Notes: generated by a model not told the origin, from the letters alone. Positions 39,740 through 49,833 are shown, counted from the first letter of the stretch. The stretch: 64,000 nt of DNA from Pseudomonas_T sp032052615 (GCA_032052615.1 DAMBWF010000011.1:1-64000); one strand, 5' to 3'. Numbers and translations: made by a program.

Positions 39740-40759
39740 ATGAACCGTCCCCCTCGCCTCCCCCTGCGCGCCGCCTGCCTCGGCGTCTCGCTGCTGTTCG
39801 CCAGCCTCGCCCACGGCGACGATCCCGCCCCGGCCACGGAGGGCGCGACCTCGCCGCCGGCCGAGGCCGCGCCGCCGACCCGAGCGCCATTGCCCGAGCG
39901 CAGCGACGAGGGAGCCTCCGGCCTGGAACGCCAGGTGCCGCTGAAGGAACAGCAGATGCTCAAGGCGGGCGACGAAACCTTCCTCGCCCTCTGGCGGGAC
40001 GCCAACGTCGGCGATCCCAGTGGAATCGTGATCATCGTCCCCGGCGACGGCGAAAGCGCCGACTGGCCGGTGGCCGTGGCGCCGCTGCGCGGCAAGTTGC
40101 CCGACGCCGGCTGGAGCACCTTGAGCATCACCCTGCCGGACCCTCAGGACACCGTGCCGCCCCGCCTGGCCGAACCGCCGGCCTCCGCATCGGAGACGGC
40201 CCCATCCGGCGAGGCCAAGCCCGAGGACAAACCCGAGGCCGCGCCCGCCGCCGCGACGCCCACCCCGACGCCGGCGCCGACCGCCGAGGCGGCCCCGGAC
40301 GCCGAGACGCTGCGCAAGATCCGCGAGCAACGGGTGCTGGCGCGCCTGGACGCCGCCCTCGGCTTCGCCAAGGCGCGCCAGGCCAAGCGCATCGTGCTGC
40401 TCGGCCATGGCAGCGGCGCTTGGTGGGCCGCCCATTACCTGGCCGAACGCAAGGCGCCGGAGCTGGGCGGCCTGCTGATGGTGTCCGCCGCGCCGCCCGA
40501 GGGTTACGCGCCGCCCTTGGAAGACCTAGTGCCGCCATTGAACGTGGGCACCGGCGACTACTTCTATAAGGACGTGCAGGCCGAGCGCGACGCGGCCCTC
40601 CTGCGGTTACAGGCCAGCAAGCGGGCCAAGCACCCGACCTACGAGCAGGTTCCGCTGAAAACCCTGCCGGGCAACCGGGAGATCGAGCAGGAGCAGTTGT
40701 TCCGCCGCGTGAAGGGCTGGCTCAGTGGGCCGCCCCCGGCGACCCCGACGCCGGGCTGA
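39740..40759 (+). CDS. DUF3530 alpha/beta-hydrolase-like exported protein
   Basis: Function unknown. The 339-residue protein has a signal peptide (ending LAHGDDPAPA), a long Pro/Ala-rich low-complexity segment in the middle (about 145-195), and an alpha/beta hydrolase core with VLLGHGSGAWWAAHYLAE (nucleophile-elbow-like GHGSG). A candidate promoter is CTGACA-17-TAGGCT at 39681-39709. The GTG two codons earlier is a possible alternative start. It ends one base from the convergent djlA stop. Confidence 0.75.
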   Translation: MNRPPRLPLRAACLGVSLLFASLAHGDDPAPATEGATSPPAEAAPPTRAPLPERSDEGASGLERQVPLKEQQMLKAGDETFLALWRDANVGDPSGIVIIVPGDGESADWPVAVAPLRGKLPDAGWSTLSITLPDPQDTVPPRLAEPPASASETAPSGEAKPEDKPEAAPAAATPTPTPAPTAEAAPDAETLRKIREQRVLARLDAALGFAKARQAKRIVLLGHGSGAWWAAHYLAERKAPELGGLLMVSAAPPEGYAPPLEDLVPPLNVGTGDYFYKDVQAERDAALLRLQASKRAKHPTYEQVPLKTLPGNREIEQEQLFRRVKGWLSGPPPATPTPG

Positions 40760-40760
40760 A

Positions 40761-41531
40761 CTAGCGGAACCCGTGCCGGGCGCGGATCAGGTCGTAGGCG
40801 GCGTGCAGTTCCCGGGTCCGCTCGGTGGCGTCCCGGACCTGCGCCGGGCTGGCGCCGCTGCCGGCTAGCTTGTCGGGATGGGTCTGGCTGAGCAGGCGCC
40901 GATAGGCTCGCTTGATGGCCACCGGCTCGCTGTCCGCGGCGACGCCCAGCAGGCGCAGCGCCGCCTGATAGGGCGTGCCGCCCCCGCTCGCGGACGACAT
41001 CCGCCGGGGCTGGAACTCCACGCCCCAGGCTTCCACCTCGGCGGCCTCGAACCCCAGCCAGCCGCCCCACTGCAGGATCAGCGCCTTCTCCCGCGCGCCG
41101 ATCTGCCCGTCCACCGCCGCCATGCGCCAGCACGGGCGCAGCAGCGCCTGGGCCTGGGCGAGGTCGCCACGCAGGCGCCGCAGGGGCGCGCGCAGCGCCA
41201 CCTCGTCCTGCTTGCCGCGCCCGAACGCCTCGATGGCTCGCAGGCGCTCCGCCTCGCTCAGGTTCAACCGCTGCATCTCGCTACGGGCCTGGCGGATGTG
41301 CACCTCCAGCACCCGCCCCTCGCTCTTCGCCAACCGCCCCAGCAGCACGAACAACAAGTCTTCCCGGGCCGGCAAGTAGCGCCCCGTCAGGCGCGCCACC
41401 AAGCTGGCCCAGGAATCCAGGCCCAGCCGGCGATCCGCCAATTGACCGAGCAGCCCGCCCAGCAGCGCGCCGGGGATGTTCGCCACGGCGAAGCCGGCGA
41501 CGGCGGCGAGCAGGGTCAGGGGCCAGTACAT
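40761..41531 (-). CDS. djlA: Co-chaperone DjlA-like, TerB plus J domain
   Basis: Membrane-anchored DnaJ-like co-chaperone for DnaK. The 256-residue protein has an N-terminal transmembrane segment (about 5-25), a central TerB-like helical domain (55-175) and a C-terminal J domain with the HPD motif (LLSQTHPDKLAGSG). Its stop follows murU by one base, so it is likely co-transcribed with amgK-murU. Confidence 0.9.
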   Translation of the reverse strand: MYWPLTLLAAVAGFAVANIPGALLGGLLGQLADRRLGLDSWASLVARLTGRYLPAREDLLFVLLGRLAKSEGRVLEVHIRQARSEMQRLNLSEAERLRAIEAFGRGKQDEVALRAPLRRLRGDLAQAQALLRPCWRMAAVDGQIGAREKALILQWGGWLGFEAAEVEAWGVEFQPRRMSSASGGGTPYQAALRLLGVAADSEPVAIKRAYRRLLSQTHPDKLAGSGASPAQVRDATERTRELHAAYDLIRARHGFR

Positions 41532-41532
41532 G

Positions 41533-42204
41533 TCAGCGCCCCGTCGCCAACAGCCGCTCGACTTCGGCGAGCCGCTCGACCGTGCCGACGTCGACCCAGC
41601 GCCCGGCGAAGCGTTCGCCGCTCACCTGGCCGTCGGCCATGGCCCGTGCCAGCAGCGGGGCCAGCTTGAAGGCGCCGGCCGTGCAACCGGCGAACAGCCG
41701 GGGGTGCAGCACCGACAGGCCGCTGTAGGTGAAGCGCGGCGCATCGCCCTTAGTGCTCACGGCGCCGCGCTCGTCCAGATGAAAGTCCCCGGCGGGGTGA
41801 TGGGGCGGGTTATCCACCATCACCAGGTGCGCGAGGCCCGCCAGCGGGCGGCGCAGGGTCGCGAAGGGATAGTCCGTCCAGATGTCGCCGTTCACCACCA
41901 GGAAGGGGTCGCCCCCCAGGAGCGGCAATGCCCGCAGGATGCCCCCGCCGGTCTCCAGGGGCTCGCGCTCGGGCGAATAGCGAAGCGCCAGGCCGAAGCG
42001 CGCGCCATCGCCCAGGTGAGCCTCGATCTGCTCGCCGAGCCAGGCGTGGTTGATCACCACCTCGCGAAATCCCGAGGCGGCGAGGCCGCGCAGGTGGTAT
42101 TCGATCAGCGGAACCCCGGCGGCGCGGAGCAGCGGCTTGGGCGTGTGCAGGGTCAACGGGCGCATGCGCTCACCCTTCCCCGCCGCCAGGATCATCGCCT
42201 TCAT
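41533..42204 (-). CDS. murU: N-acetylmuramate alpha-1-phosphate uridylyltransferase
   Basis: Forms UDP-MurNAc from MurNAc-1-phosphate in the MurU recycling shunt that gives Pseudomonas partial fosfomycin tolerance. The 223-residue nucleotidyltransferase has the signature LAAGKGERMRPLTLHTPKPLL and metal site NGDIWTD. Its ATG overlaps the amgK stop (ATGA), coupling the two shunt enzymes. Confidence 0.93.
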   Translation of the reverse strand: MKAMILAAGKGERMRPLTLHTPKPLLRAAGVPLIEYHLRGLAASGFREVVINHAWLGEQIEAHLGDGARFGLALRYSPEREPLETGGGILRALPLLGGDPFLVVNGDIWTDYPFATLRRPLAGLAHLVMVDNPPHHPAGDFHLDERGAVSTKGDAPRFTYSGLSVLHPRLFAGCTAGAFKLAPLLARAMADGQVSGERFAGRWVDVGTVERLAEVERLLATGR

Positions 42205-43229
42205 GGGCGCACCGCGTTGAAGCGCGGCAGGCTGTCCAGCAACCCGGCCAGACCCGACAGCTCAGGCCGGCGCGCCAGCACTGCTTCTATATAGGAGAAG
42301 AAACGCGGTACATCGGCCAGGTAGCGCGGCTTGCCGTCACGGTGGCAGATGCGCGCGAAGATGCCGATGACCTTGAGGTGGCGTTGCACCCCCATCAAGT
42401 CGCTGGCCCGCAAGAACGCCTCGAAGTCATCGTGCACCGGAATCCCCTGCCGCCGCGCGCGGCTCCAGTAGGTTTCGAGCCAGCCGCGCACCCGGGGTTC
42501 GGGCCAACTGACGAAGGCATCCTTGAACAGGCAGGTGACGTCGTAGGTGACCGGGCCATAGACCGCGTCCTGAAAGTCCAGCACGCCGGGGTTGGGCTGG
42601 CTGAGCATCAGGTTGCGCGGCATGTAGTCACGATGCACCAGCACCCGGGGTTGAGCCAAGGCGCTTTCCACCAGGCGATCGCAGGTGTCGCGCCAGGCTT
42701 CCAGCCGCTCGCCGTCCAGCTCGATGCCCAGGTGGCGCCACACGTACCACTCGGCGAAGAGGTTCAGTTCACGACGCAGCAAGGCGTCGTCGTAATGGGG
42801 CAGCGGGGCGTCGACGGGGGCGTCGCGCTGGATGTCCAGCAAGGTATTCAAGGCGGCGTCGAACAGGGTGTCGGCATTGTCCGCATCGAGCACATCCAAG
42901 TAGGTTTGCCGGCCCAGGTCGTCCAATAGCAGGAAGCCCCGCTCCATGTCGGCGGCGAGGATCGCTGGCACATGAGCGCCGGTGGCGGCCAGCAGGCCGG
43001 CGACCTCGACGAAGGGCCGGCAGTTCTCCTGGGGCGGCGGCGCATCCATCAGGATCAGGCTGCGGCCTCCCCCCTCCCAGCGGAAATAGCGTCGAAAACT
43101 GGCGTCGCTGCTGGCCGGGGTGAGCTGTCCGGCGGGGGGCTCGCCCCAGCCCTGACGGGCGAAATACCCCGGCAGGGTTTGCGCCAGCCAGTGGGTCAGG
43201 TGCTGCAGGCGTACATCGTGTTCGGGCAT
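42201..43229 (-). CDS. amgK: N-acetylmuramate/N-acetylglucosamine anomeric kinase
   Basis: Phosphorylates MurNAc at C1, the step before MurU. Aminoglycoside-phosphotransferase fold, 342 residues, with the catalytic loop VHRDYMPRNLM and metal motif LDFQDAVYGP. It is divergent from lptD. Together with anmK elsewhere in the window it covers both routes of MurNAc reuse. Confidence 0.93.
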   Translation of the reverse strand: MPEHDVRLQHLTHWLAQTLPGYFARQGWGEPPAGQLTPASSDASFRRYFRWEGGGRSLILMDAPPPQENCRPFVEVAGLLAATGAHVPAILAADMERGFLLLDDLGRQTYLDVLDADNADTLFDAALNTLLDIQRDAPVDAPLPHYDDALLRRELNLFAEWYVWRHLGIELDGERLEAWRDTCDRLVESALAQPRVLVHRDYMPRNLMLSQPNPGVLDFQDAVYGPVTYDVTCLFKDAFVSWPEPRVRGWLETYWSRARRQGIPVHDDFEAFLRASDLMGVQRHLKVIGIFARICHRDGKPRYLADVPRFFSYIEAVLARRPELSGLAGLLDSLPRFNAVRP

Positions 43230-43356
43230 TGCACGGGTCTCCGACGGCGCTAGCCGTTGCGCGGGTCATGCTTTATTATCCAGCATCTTTTTCAGCCCAT
43301 CGAGAGGCGTGCGGCCCCTGCGGGGCGATAGCGCGCAGGAAGCCCGGACTAACAAG

Positions 43357-46119
43357 ATGGCAGTAAAATCACCTGCATTTCGTAGAAAATTCCCCCTGCT
43401 GGTCACCGGCAGTTTGTTGGCCCTGCAACCGTTCGCCACGCCCTCTCTCGCCGCCGAGCAATTCGACTGCCAGGCTTCCGCCACCGGCGGCTGGGCCTGC
43501 TCGCCGAAGTCCGGCAATGCCGCCCTGCCGCCCCGTCCGGTCCACAGCGAAAGCGCGGTGAGCGCCAGCGGCTTGGCACCGAGCGCCGACGGCGAAGATC
43601 GCTCCGCCCAGCCCGGGCCCACTCTGGTCACCGAGAGCCGCGGCAAGGGACTCCAGTCCCGCAGCGCCGACTTCAGCCATCTCGACTGGGTCCCGCGCCA
43701 CAAGCTCAATGCCGCCCAGCTCGCCGAGATCGGCCCCTACTGCGGCGGCACCTACGTCGAGCCTTGGCGTCCGGGCATGAACGACAAGACACCCAAGGAC
43801 GAAGCCCCGCTGTATGTCTCCGCCAAGGCTTCGCGCTACGAGGAAGACCAGCAGGTCGCCACGCTGGCCGGCGACGTGGTGCTGCGCCAGGGCAGCATGC
43901 AGGTGGAGGCCGACGAGGCCAATCTGCATCAGGCGGAGAACCGTGGCGAGCTGGTGGGCAATGTCCGCCTGCGGGATAACGGCGCCCTGGTGGTCGGCGA
44001 TCGCGCCGAACTGCAACTGGACAACGGCGAAGCGAAGATCGACAACGCCGAGTACGTACTGCATCAGAGCCAAGTCCGCGGCAATGCACTGTACGCCAAG
44101 CGCCAGGAAGACGCGATCATCCGCCTGAAGGACGGCACCTATACCCGGTGCGAACCGGGCAGCAATGCCTGGAACCTCAAGGGCAACAACATCAATCTGA
44201 ACCCGGCCACCGGTTTCGGGACCGCCACCAACGTGACGCTGCGGGTGAAAGACATTCCGGTCTTCTACACCCCCTACATCTATTTCCCGATCGACGATCG
44301 TCGCCAGTCGGGCTTCCTGGTGCCGACCCTCGGCTCCAGCAGCGACACCGGCCTCATGCTGGTGACGCCCTACTACTTCAACCTGGCGCCGAACTTCGAC
44401 GCCACGCTCTACCCGCGCTACATGAGCAAGCGCGGCCTGATGATGGAAGGCGAATTCCGCTACCTCACCCGGAGCAGCGAGGGCCAGTTCGGCGCGGCCT
44501 ACCTGAACGACCAGGACGACAAGCGCAAGGAGCAGTCCGAGTACCAGGACCAGCGCTGGATGTATAGCTGGCAACACACCGGCGGCCTGGATTCGCGCCT
44601 GCTGTCCGAAGTGGACTACACCCGCATCAGCGACCCCTACTACTTCCAGGACCTCGACACCGACCTGGGCATCGACACGCCCAGCTACGTGAACCAGCGC
44701 GGCACCCTGACCTACCGGGGCGATACCTACAGCGCACAGCTCAACGTGCACGCCTACGAGATGGCCACCATCTCCGACGTGACCCCGTACGACCGCCTGC
44801 CGCAACTGACCCTGAACGGGGCGCTGCCCTTCCAGCCCGGCGGCATGAGCTTCACGTACGGCACCGAATTCGTGCGCTTCGACCGCGACCTGCGCAAAGG
44901 CAACTTCGTCAACGAGGACGGCATTCCGACCCCGTGGTACGACAACAATGTCGTCGGCCTGGCCCGCGCTAACGGCGACCGCCTGCACTTGGAGCCGGGC
45001 GTCGAGCTGCCGCTCAACTGGACCTGGGGCTTCGTCAAGCCCAGCCTCAAGTACATGTACACCCGCTACGACTTGACCCTGGACGGTCGCGGCAAGAACT
45101 CCCTGACCCCGGGCCAGAACTTCGACAGCAACCAGGATCGTAGCGTCCCGGTAGCCAGCATCGACAGCGGCCTGTACTTCGACCGCGACACCCAGTGGTT
45201 CGGCAAGAACTATCGCCAGACCCTCGAGCCGCGGCTGTTCTACCTCTACGTGCCGGAAGAGGACCAGGACGACATCCCGGTGTTCGACACCACCGAGAGC
45301 ACCTTCAACTACTCCTCGCTGTTCCGCGAGAACCGCTTCTCCGGCAAGGACCGCATCGGTGACGCCAACCAGGTATCGCTCGGCGTGACCAGCCGCTGGA
45401 TCGAGAGCAACGGCTTCGAGCGTCAGCGCGTCAGCCTCGGCCAGGCCTTCTACTTCGAGGACCGGAAGGTCCAGTTGCCGGGCATCGATTGGCGCGAAAG
45501 CGCATCGGCCACGGCCGACACGTCGCCCTACGCGCTGGAGTACATGTACCGCTTCAACCGCGACTGGCGCCTGAATGCGGACTTCAACTGGGACCCCGAT
45601 ACCCACAGCACCCGGTCCGGCAGCACCATGTTCCACTACCAGCCGGAAGACAACCTGAACAAGGTGGTCAACCTGGGCTTCCGCTATCGCAACGACACCA
45701 ACCGCTACAACCCGAGCACCGGGCGCTGGGAATTCGGTGGCGGCGACTACGTGGACCCGCGCACCGGCAAGGTGATCAAGGACTACTACAAGATCGAGCA
45801 GCACGACTTCTCGACCATCTGGCCCATCGTGCCGCAGTGGAGCGCCATCGCCCGCTGGCAATACGACTACAACCGCAGCCGCACGCTGGAAGCGTTCGGT
45901 GGTTTCGAATACGACAGTTGCTGCTGGAAGCTGCGCCTGATCAATCGCTACTGGGTCGACTACGACGAGTTCGATCTGAACCCGAGCGACAAGGCCGACC
46001 GTGGCATCTTCCTGCAGATCGTGCTGAAAGGACTGGGCGGCATCGTCGGCGGCAAGGTCGACAGTTTCCTAGGCCAAGGCATTCAAGGTTACCGTGAACG
46101 TGAAGACCAAGCTCTCTGA
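43357..46119 (+). CDS. lptD: LPS assembly outer membrane protein LptD
   Basis: Outer-membrane beta-barrel that inserts lipopolysaccharide into the outer leaflet with LptE. The 920-residue precursor has a signal peptide (ending TPSLAAEQ), an OstA/beta-jellyroll domain (about 145-270) and a long barrel. Cysteines suited to the LptD disulfides are present near the mature N terminus, in TRCEP, and as the pair YDSCCWKL near the end. The ATG at 43357 was chosen as it precedes the signal peptide. surA overlaps its end by 26 bp. Confidence 0.95.
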   Translation: MAVKSPAFRRKFPLLVTGSLLALQPFATPSLAAEQFDCQASATGGWACSPKSGNAALPPRPVHSESAVSASGLAPSADGEDRSAQPGPTLVTESRGKGLQSRSADFSHLDWVPRHKLNAAQLAEIGPYCGGTYVEPWRPGMNDKTPKDEAPLYVSAKASRYEEDQQVATLAGDVVLRQGSMQVEADEANLHQAENRGELVGNVRLRDNGALVVGDRAELQLDNGEAKIDNAEYVLHQSQVRGNALYAKRQEDAIIRLKDGTYTRCEPGSNAWNLKGNNINLNPATGFGTATNVTLRVKDIPVFYTPYIYFPIDDRRQSGFLVPTLGSSSDTGLMLVTPYYFNLAPNFDATLYPRYMSKRGLMMEGEFRYLTRSSEGQFGAAYLNDQDDKRKEQSEYQDQRWMYSWQHTGGLDSRLLSEVDYTRISDPYYFQDLDTDLGIDTPSYVNQRGTLTYRGDTYSAQLNVHAYEMATISDVTPYDRLPQLTLNGALPFQPGGMSFTYGTEFVRFDRDLRKGNFVNEDGIPTPWYDNNVVGLARANGDRLHLEPGVELPLNWTWGFVKPSLKYMYTRYDLTLDGRGKNSLTPGQNFDSNQDRSVPVASIDSGLYFDRDTQWFGKNYRQTLEPRLFYLYVPEEDQDDIPVFDTTESTFNYSSLFRENRFSGKDRIGDANQVSLGVTSRWIESNGFERQRVSLGQAFYFEDRKVQLPGIDWRESASATADTSPYALEYMYRFNRDWRLNADFNWDPDTHSTRSGSTMFHYQPEDNLNKVVNLGFRYRNDTNRYNPSTGRWEFGGGDYVDPRTGKVIKDYYKIEQHDFSTIWPIVPQWSAIARWQYDYNRSRTLEAFGGFEYDSCCWKLRLINRYWVDYDEFDLNPSDKADRGIFLQIVLKGLGGIVGGKVDSFLGQGIQGYREREDQAL

Positions 46120-47392
46120 TCGTCTGCGCCCGCTGCTGGCGGGCGCCCTGCTCCTCGGCGCGATCGCCCACGCCGACGTGCGTCCCCTGGACCGCGTCGT
46201 CGCCATCGTCGACAACGACGTGATCATGCAAAGCCAACTGGACCAGCGCCTGCGGGAAGTCCAGCAGACCCTGGCCAAGCGCGGCGCGACCCTGCCGCCG
46301 GAACACGTGCTGAGCCAGCAGGTGCTGGAGCGCCTGATCACCGAGAACCTGCAATTGCAGATGGGCGAGCGCGCCGGCATCCGGGTCAGCGACGAAGAGC
46401 TCAACCAGGCGGTGCAAACCATCGCCCAGCGAAACGGCATGAACCTGGAACAGTTCCGCGCGGCCCTGGGCCGCGACGGCCTGTCCTTCGACGATGCCCG
46501 CGAGCAGGTGCGCCGCGAGATCGTCATCAGCCGGGTACGCCAGCGCCGGGTCGCGGAGCGGGTCCAGGTCAGCGAACAGGAAGTGCGCAACTTCCTCGCC
46601 TCGGACTTGGGCAAGCTGCAGTTGTCGGAGGAATTCCACCTCGCCAACATCCTCATCCCGGTGCCGGACGGCGCCTCGTCCAGCGCCATCCAGGCCGCCG
46701 GTCGCCAGGCCCAGGACCTCTACCAGCAACTGCGCCAGGGCGCCGACTTCGCCCAGTTGGCGGTATCCCGCTCCGGGGGCGAGAACGCCCTGGAAGGCGG
46801 CGACCTGGGCTGGCGCAAGGCTGCTCAAATGCCGGCGCCCTTCGACAGCATGATCGGCGCCCTCGCCCCGGGCGAAGTCACCGAGCCGGTGCGCACCCCG
46901 GGCGGCTTCATCATCGTCAAGCTGCTGGAGAAGCGCGGCGGCGAGACGGCGGTCCGCGACGAAGTGCATGTCCGCCATATCCTCCTCAAGCCCAGCGAGA
47001 TTCGCAGCGAGGCGGACACCCAGCGCCTGGCCGAACGCCTGTACGAGCGCATCACCTCGGGCGAGGACTTCGCCGACCTGGCGAAGAACTTCTCCGAAGA
47101 CCCCGGTTCGGCGCTCAACGGCGGCGACCTCAACTGGGTCGACCCCAGCGCGCTGGTGCCGGAGTTCCGCGACGTCATGGCCAAGACACCGGCCGGCCAG
47201 TTGTCCCGGCCGTTCCGCAGCCAATACGGCTGGCATGTGTTGGAAGTGCTCGGCCGCCGCGCCACCGACAGCAGCGAGAAGCTGCGCGAGCAACAGGCGC
47301 TGTCGCTGCTGCGCAACCGCAAGTACGACGAGGAATTGCAAACCTGGCTGCGGCAGATTCGCGACGAAGCCTACGTCGAAATCAAGCTCTGA
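46094..47392 (+). CDS. surA: Periplasmic chaperone and peptidyl-prolyl isomerase SurA
   Basis: Chaperone for outer-membrane proteins, LptD being a main client. The 432-residue precursor has a signal peptide (ending AIAHADVRPLD), an N-terminal chaperone region and two parvulin domains (about 175-275 and 285-385). The start is GTG, either 46094 (AAGG five bases before) or 46100. The 26-bp overlap with lptD suggests coupled synthesis of client and chaperone. A strong terminator follows. Confidence 0.95.
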   Translation: MNVKTKLSDRLRPLLAGALLLGAIAHADVRPLDRVVAIVDNDVIMQSQLDQRLREVQQTLAKRGATLPPEHVLSQQVLERLITENLQLQMGERAGIRVSDEELNQAVQTIAQRNGMNLEQFRAALGRDGLSFDDAREQVRREIVISRVRQRRVAERVQVSEQEVRNFLASDLGKLQLSEEFHLANILIPVPDGASSSAIQAAGRQAQDLYQQLRQGADFAQLAVSRSGGENALEGGDLGWRKAAQMPAPFDSMIGALAPGEVTEPVRTPGGFIIVKLLEKRGGETAVRDEVHVRHILLKPSEIRSEADTQRLAERLYERITSGEDFADLAKNFSEDPGSALNGGDLNWVDPSALVPEFRDVMAKTPAGQLSRPFRSQYGWHVLEVLGRRATDSSEKLREQQALSLLRNRKYDEELQTWLRQIRDEAYVEIKL

Positions 47393-47410
47393 CGCGTCCC
47401 GTTCCTCCCG

Positions 47411-47438
47411 AAAAGCCCGGCGCCACGCCGGGCTTTTT
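47411..47438 (+). terminator. Terminator after surA
   Basis: Stem AAAAGCCCGGCG with its complement (47411-47422 and 47426-47437, loop CCA) and T5; it ends the lptD-surA unit. Confidence 0.9.
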
Positions 47439-47490
47439 CGTTATCCGCCTCGCCACGCTAGAGTGTGGCGACCTCTGCCGGAGCCCGCCC

Positions 47491-48483
47491 ATGACCGTTG
47501 CCCCCGTTTATGCCCTGACGCCCGGCGAACCCGCCGGTATTGGCCCGGACCTGTGCCTGTTGCTGGCCGCCGAGGCGCAGCCATACCCGCTGGTGGCCGT
47601 CGCCAGCCGCGCCCTGCTGGCCGAGCGCGCCACCCTGCTGGGCCGCAGCGTCCACCTGCTGGACGTTGGGCCCGGGGCCTGGCCCCCGGCCCCCGCACCG
47701 GCCGGCGCGCTGTACGTCTGGGATACGCCGCTGCGGGCACCGGCGCACCCCGGCCGGCTCGACCCGGCGAATGCCGCCTACGTGCTGGAAACCCTCACCC
47801 GCGCCGGCCAGGGCTGCCTGGACGGCACCTTCGCCGGCATGATCACCGCCCCGGTGCACAAGGGCGTGATCAACGACGGCGGCATTTCCTTCTCCGGCCA
47901 TACCGAATTTCTTGCCGACCTCACCGGCACGCCCCAGGTGGTGATGATGCTCGCCACCCGGGGCTTACGGGTGGCCCTGGCCACCACCCACCTGCCCCTG
48001 CGGGACGTCGCCGATGCCCTCCGCCCCGAGCGTTTGGAACGGGTGACGCGCATCCTCCACGCCGATCTGCGGGACAAGTTCGGCATCCCGCGCCCGCGCA
48101 TCCTGGTCTGCGGCCTCAACCCCCACGCGGGCGAAGGGGGCCACCTGGGACGCGAGGAAATCGAGGTGATCGAACCGGTGCTGACCCGCCTGCGGGCCGA
48201 GGGCCTGGACCTGGTCGGCCCGCTGCCGGCCGACACGCTGTTCACCCCCAAGCATCTGGACCATTGCGACGCGGTCCTGGCGATGTACCACGACCAGGGC
48301 CTGCCGGTGCTCAAGTACAAGGGGTTCGGCGCCGCGGTGAACGTCACCCTGGGCCTGCCCATCGTGCGCACCTCGGTGGACCACGGCACGGCCCTCGACC
48401 TGGCCGGCACCGGCCGGATCGACTGCGGCAGCCTGAGGGTCGCCTTGGACACGGCCTACCGGATGACCGCCCGACGCCCCTGA
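47491..48483 (+). CDS. pdxA: 4-hydroxythreonine-4-phosphate dehydrogenase
   Basis: NAD-dependent oxidative decarboxylation step in pyridoxal phosphate synthesis. The 330-residue protein has TPGEPAGIGPDL at its N terminus and the metal-site histidines in FSGHTEFLAD, NPHAGEGG and HCDAVLAMYHDQG. CCGGAG precedes the ATG. It lies after the surA terminator and probably shares a transcript with rsmA. Confidence 0.95.
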   Translation: MTVAPVYALTPGEPAGIGPDLCLLLAAEAQPYPLVAVASRALLAERATLLGRSVHLLDVGPGAWPPAPAPAGALYVWDTPLRAPAHPGRLDPANAAYVLETLTRAGQGCLDGTFAGMITAPVHKGVINDGGISFSGHTEFLADLTGTPQVVMMLATRGLRVALATTHLPLRDVADALRPERLERVTRILHADLRDKFGIPRPRILVCGLNPHAGEGGHLGREEIEVIEPVLTRLRAEGLDLVGPLPADTLFTPKHLDHCDAVLAMYHDQGLPVLKYKGFGAAVNVTLGLPIVRTSVDHGTALDLAGTGRIDCGSLRVALDTAYRMTARRP

Positions 48484-48577
48484 ACCGCGCCGGGCCGCCG
48501 GGCAATACTGGTAAACTGCGCGCCTTTCAACGACCCCAGCCTCGACGCCGCTTCGAGCCGCGCCTGGAGCCCCGCCG

Positions 48578-49402
48578 ATGACCGAATACACGCACCGCGC
48601 GCGCAAGCGCTTCGGCCAGAACTTCCTCCACGATGCCGGGGTTATCCACCGCATCCTTCGGGCGATCCACCCCCGCGAATCCGAACACCTGCTGGAAATC
48701 GGCCCGGGCCAGGGCGCCCTCACCGAGGGCCTGCTGGGCAGTGGCGCCCACCTGGACGTGATCGAGCTGGACCTGGACCTGATCCCGCTGCTGCGGCAGC
48801 GCTTCGGCCACCTGCCGAACTTCCGCCTGAACCAGGGCGATGCGCTGAAATTCGATTTCGCCCGCCTGGACGCCGAGCCCCATACCCTGCGGGTGGTGGG
48901 CAACCTGCCCTACAACATCTCCACGCCGCTGATCTTCCACCTGCTGGATAACGCCCACCTGATCCGCGACATGCATTTCATGCTGCAAAAGGAAGTGGTG
49001 GAACGGCTCGCCGCCCAACCCGGCGGCGGTGACTGGGGGCGCCTATCGATCATGGTGCAGTACCACTGCCAGGTGGAGCACCTGTTCAATGTTGGCCCGG
49101 GGGCGTTCAACCCGCCGCCCAAGGTGGACTCGGCCATCGTCCGGCTGGTGCCTCACGCCCAACCGCCCCACCCGGCGAAGGACCCGCGGCAACTGGAGCG
49201 TGTCGTCCGGGAAGCCTTCAACCAGCGCCGCAAGACCCTGCGCAACACCCTCAAGGGCCTGCTGGATGCCCAGGCCATCGAGGCCGCCGGCGTCGACGGA
49301 GGGCTGCGGCCCGAACAACTGGACCTGGCCGCTTTCGTCCGGCTGGCCGATCAGTTGAGCGATCGCCAACCCGAGTCGGGCGGGCAGACAAGCCGGCCAT
49401 GA
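48578..49402 (+). CDS. rsmA: 16S rRNA (adenine1518/1519-N6)-dimethyltransferase
   Basis: KsgA-type methyltransferase that dimethylates two adenines near the 16S 3' end during 30S maturation. The 274-residue protein has the SAM motif LEIGPGQGALTE and the catalytic NLPYNIS. Order pdxA-rsmA-apaG-apaH is conserved across gammaproteobacteria. Confidence 0.96.
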   Translation: MTEYTHRARKRFGQNFLHDAGVIHRILRAIHPRESEHLLEIGPGQGALTEGLLGSGAHLDVIELDLDLIPLLRQRFGHLPNFRLNQGDALKFDFARLDAEPHTLRVVGNLPYNISTPLIFHLLDNAHLIRDMHFMLQKEVVERLAAQPGGGDWGRLSIMVQYHCQVEHLFNVGPGAFNPPPKVDSAIVRLVPHAQPPHPAKDPRQLERVVREAFNQRRKTLRNTLKGLLDAQAIEAAGVDGGLRPEQLDLAAFVRLADQLSDRQPESGGQTSRP

Positions 49403-49441
49403 AACCCTAGACTGGCTCTTTGCCCTGCAGAGAGCCCGCGC

Positions 49442-49822
49442 GTGCACGATCCCCGCTACCAGGTCGACGTCAGCGTCGCCACCCGTTATCTCCCCGAGCA
49501 ATCCCAGCCGGAACTGCAACGCTTCGCCTTCGCCTACACCATTACCCTGCGCAACGCCGGCGCCTTGCCGGCCCAACTGCTCACCCGCCATTGGTTGATC
49601 ACCGATGGCGACGGGCAGGTCCAGGAGGTACGGGGCGCCGGGGTGGTGGGCCAGCAACCGCTGCTGCGGCCCGGCGAACAGCACACCTACACCAGCGGGA
49701 CGGTACTCGCCACCCGGGTCGGCACCATGCAGGGCAGCTACCAGATGCAGGCGGACGACGGCCACCGCTTCGACGCGCCCATCGAACCGTTTCGACTCGC
49801 CGTGCCCGGCGCACTGCATTAA
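49442..49822 (+). CDS. apaG: ApaG/CorD family protein
   Basis: Small protein of 126 residues with the fibronectin-like ApaG fold and the signature LTRHWLITDGDGQVQEVRGAGVVGQQP. Start is GTG at 49442. It lies between rsmA and apaH, as usual. Its molecular role is unclear; it has been linked to metal and stress phenotypes. Confidence 0.93.
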   Translation: MHDPRYQVDVSVATRYLPEQSQPELQRFAFAYTITLRNAGALPAQLLTRHWLITDGDGQVQEVRGAGVVGQQPLLRPGEQHTYTSGTVLATRVGTMQGSYQMQADDGHRFDAPIEPFRLAVPGALH

Positions 49823-49833
49823 AAGGAGCCGCC

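Noticed and set aside
43369..45861. An 830-codon minus-strand frame opposite lptD
   Set aside because: Composition (Val/Ala/His/Gln-rich, no domains) is that of a shadow of the real lptD frame.
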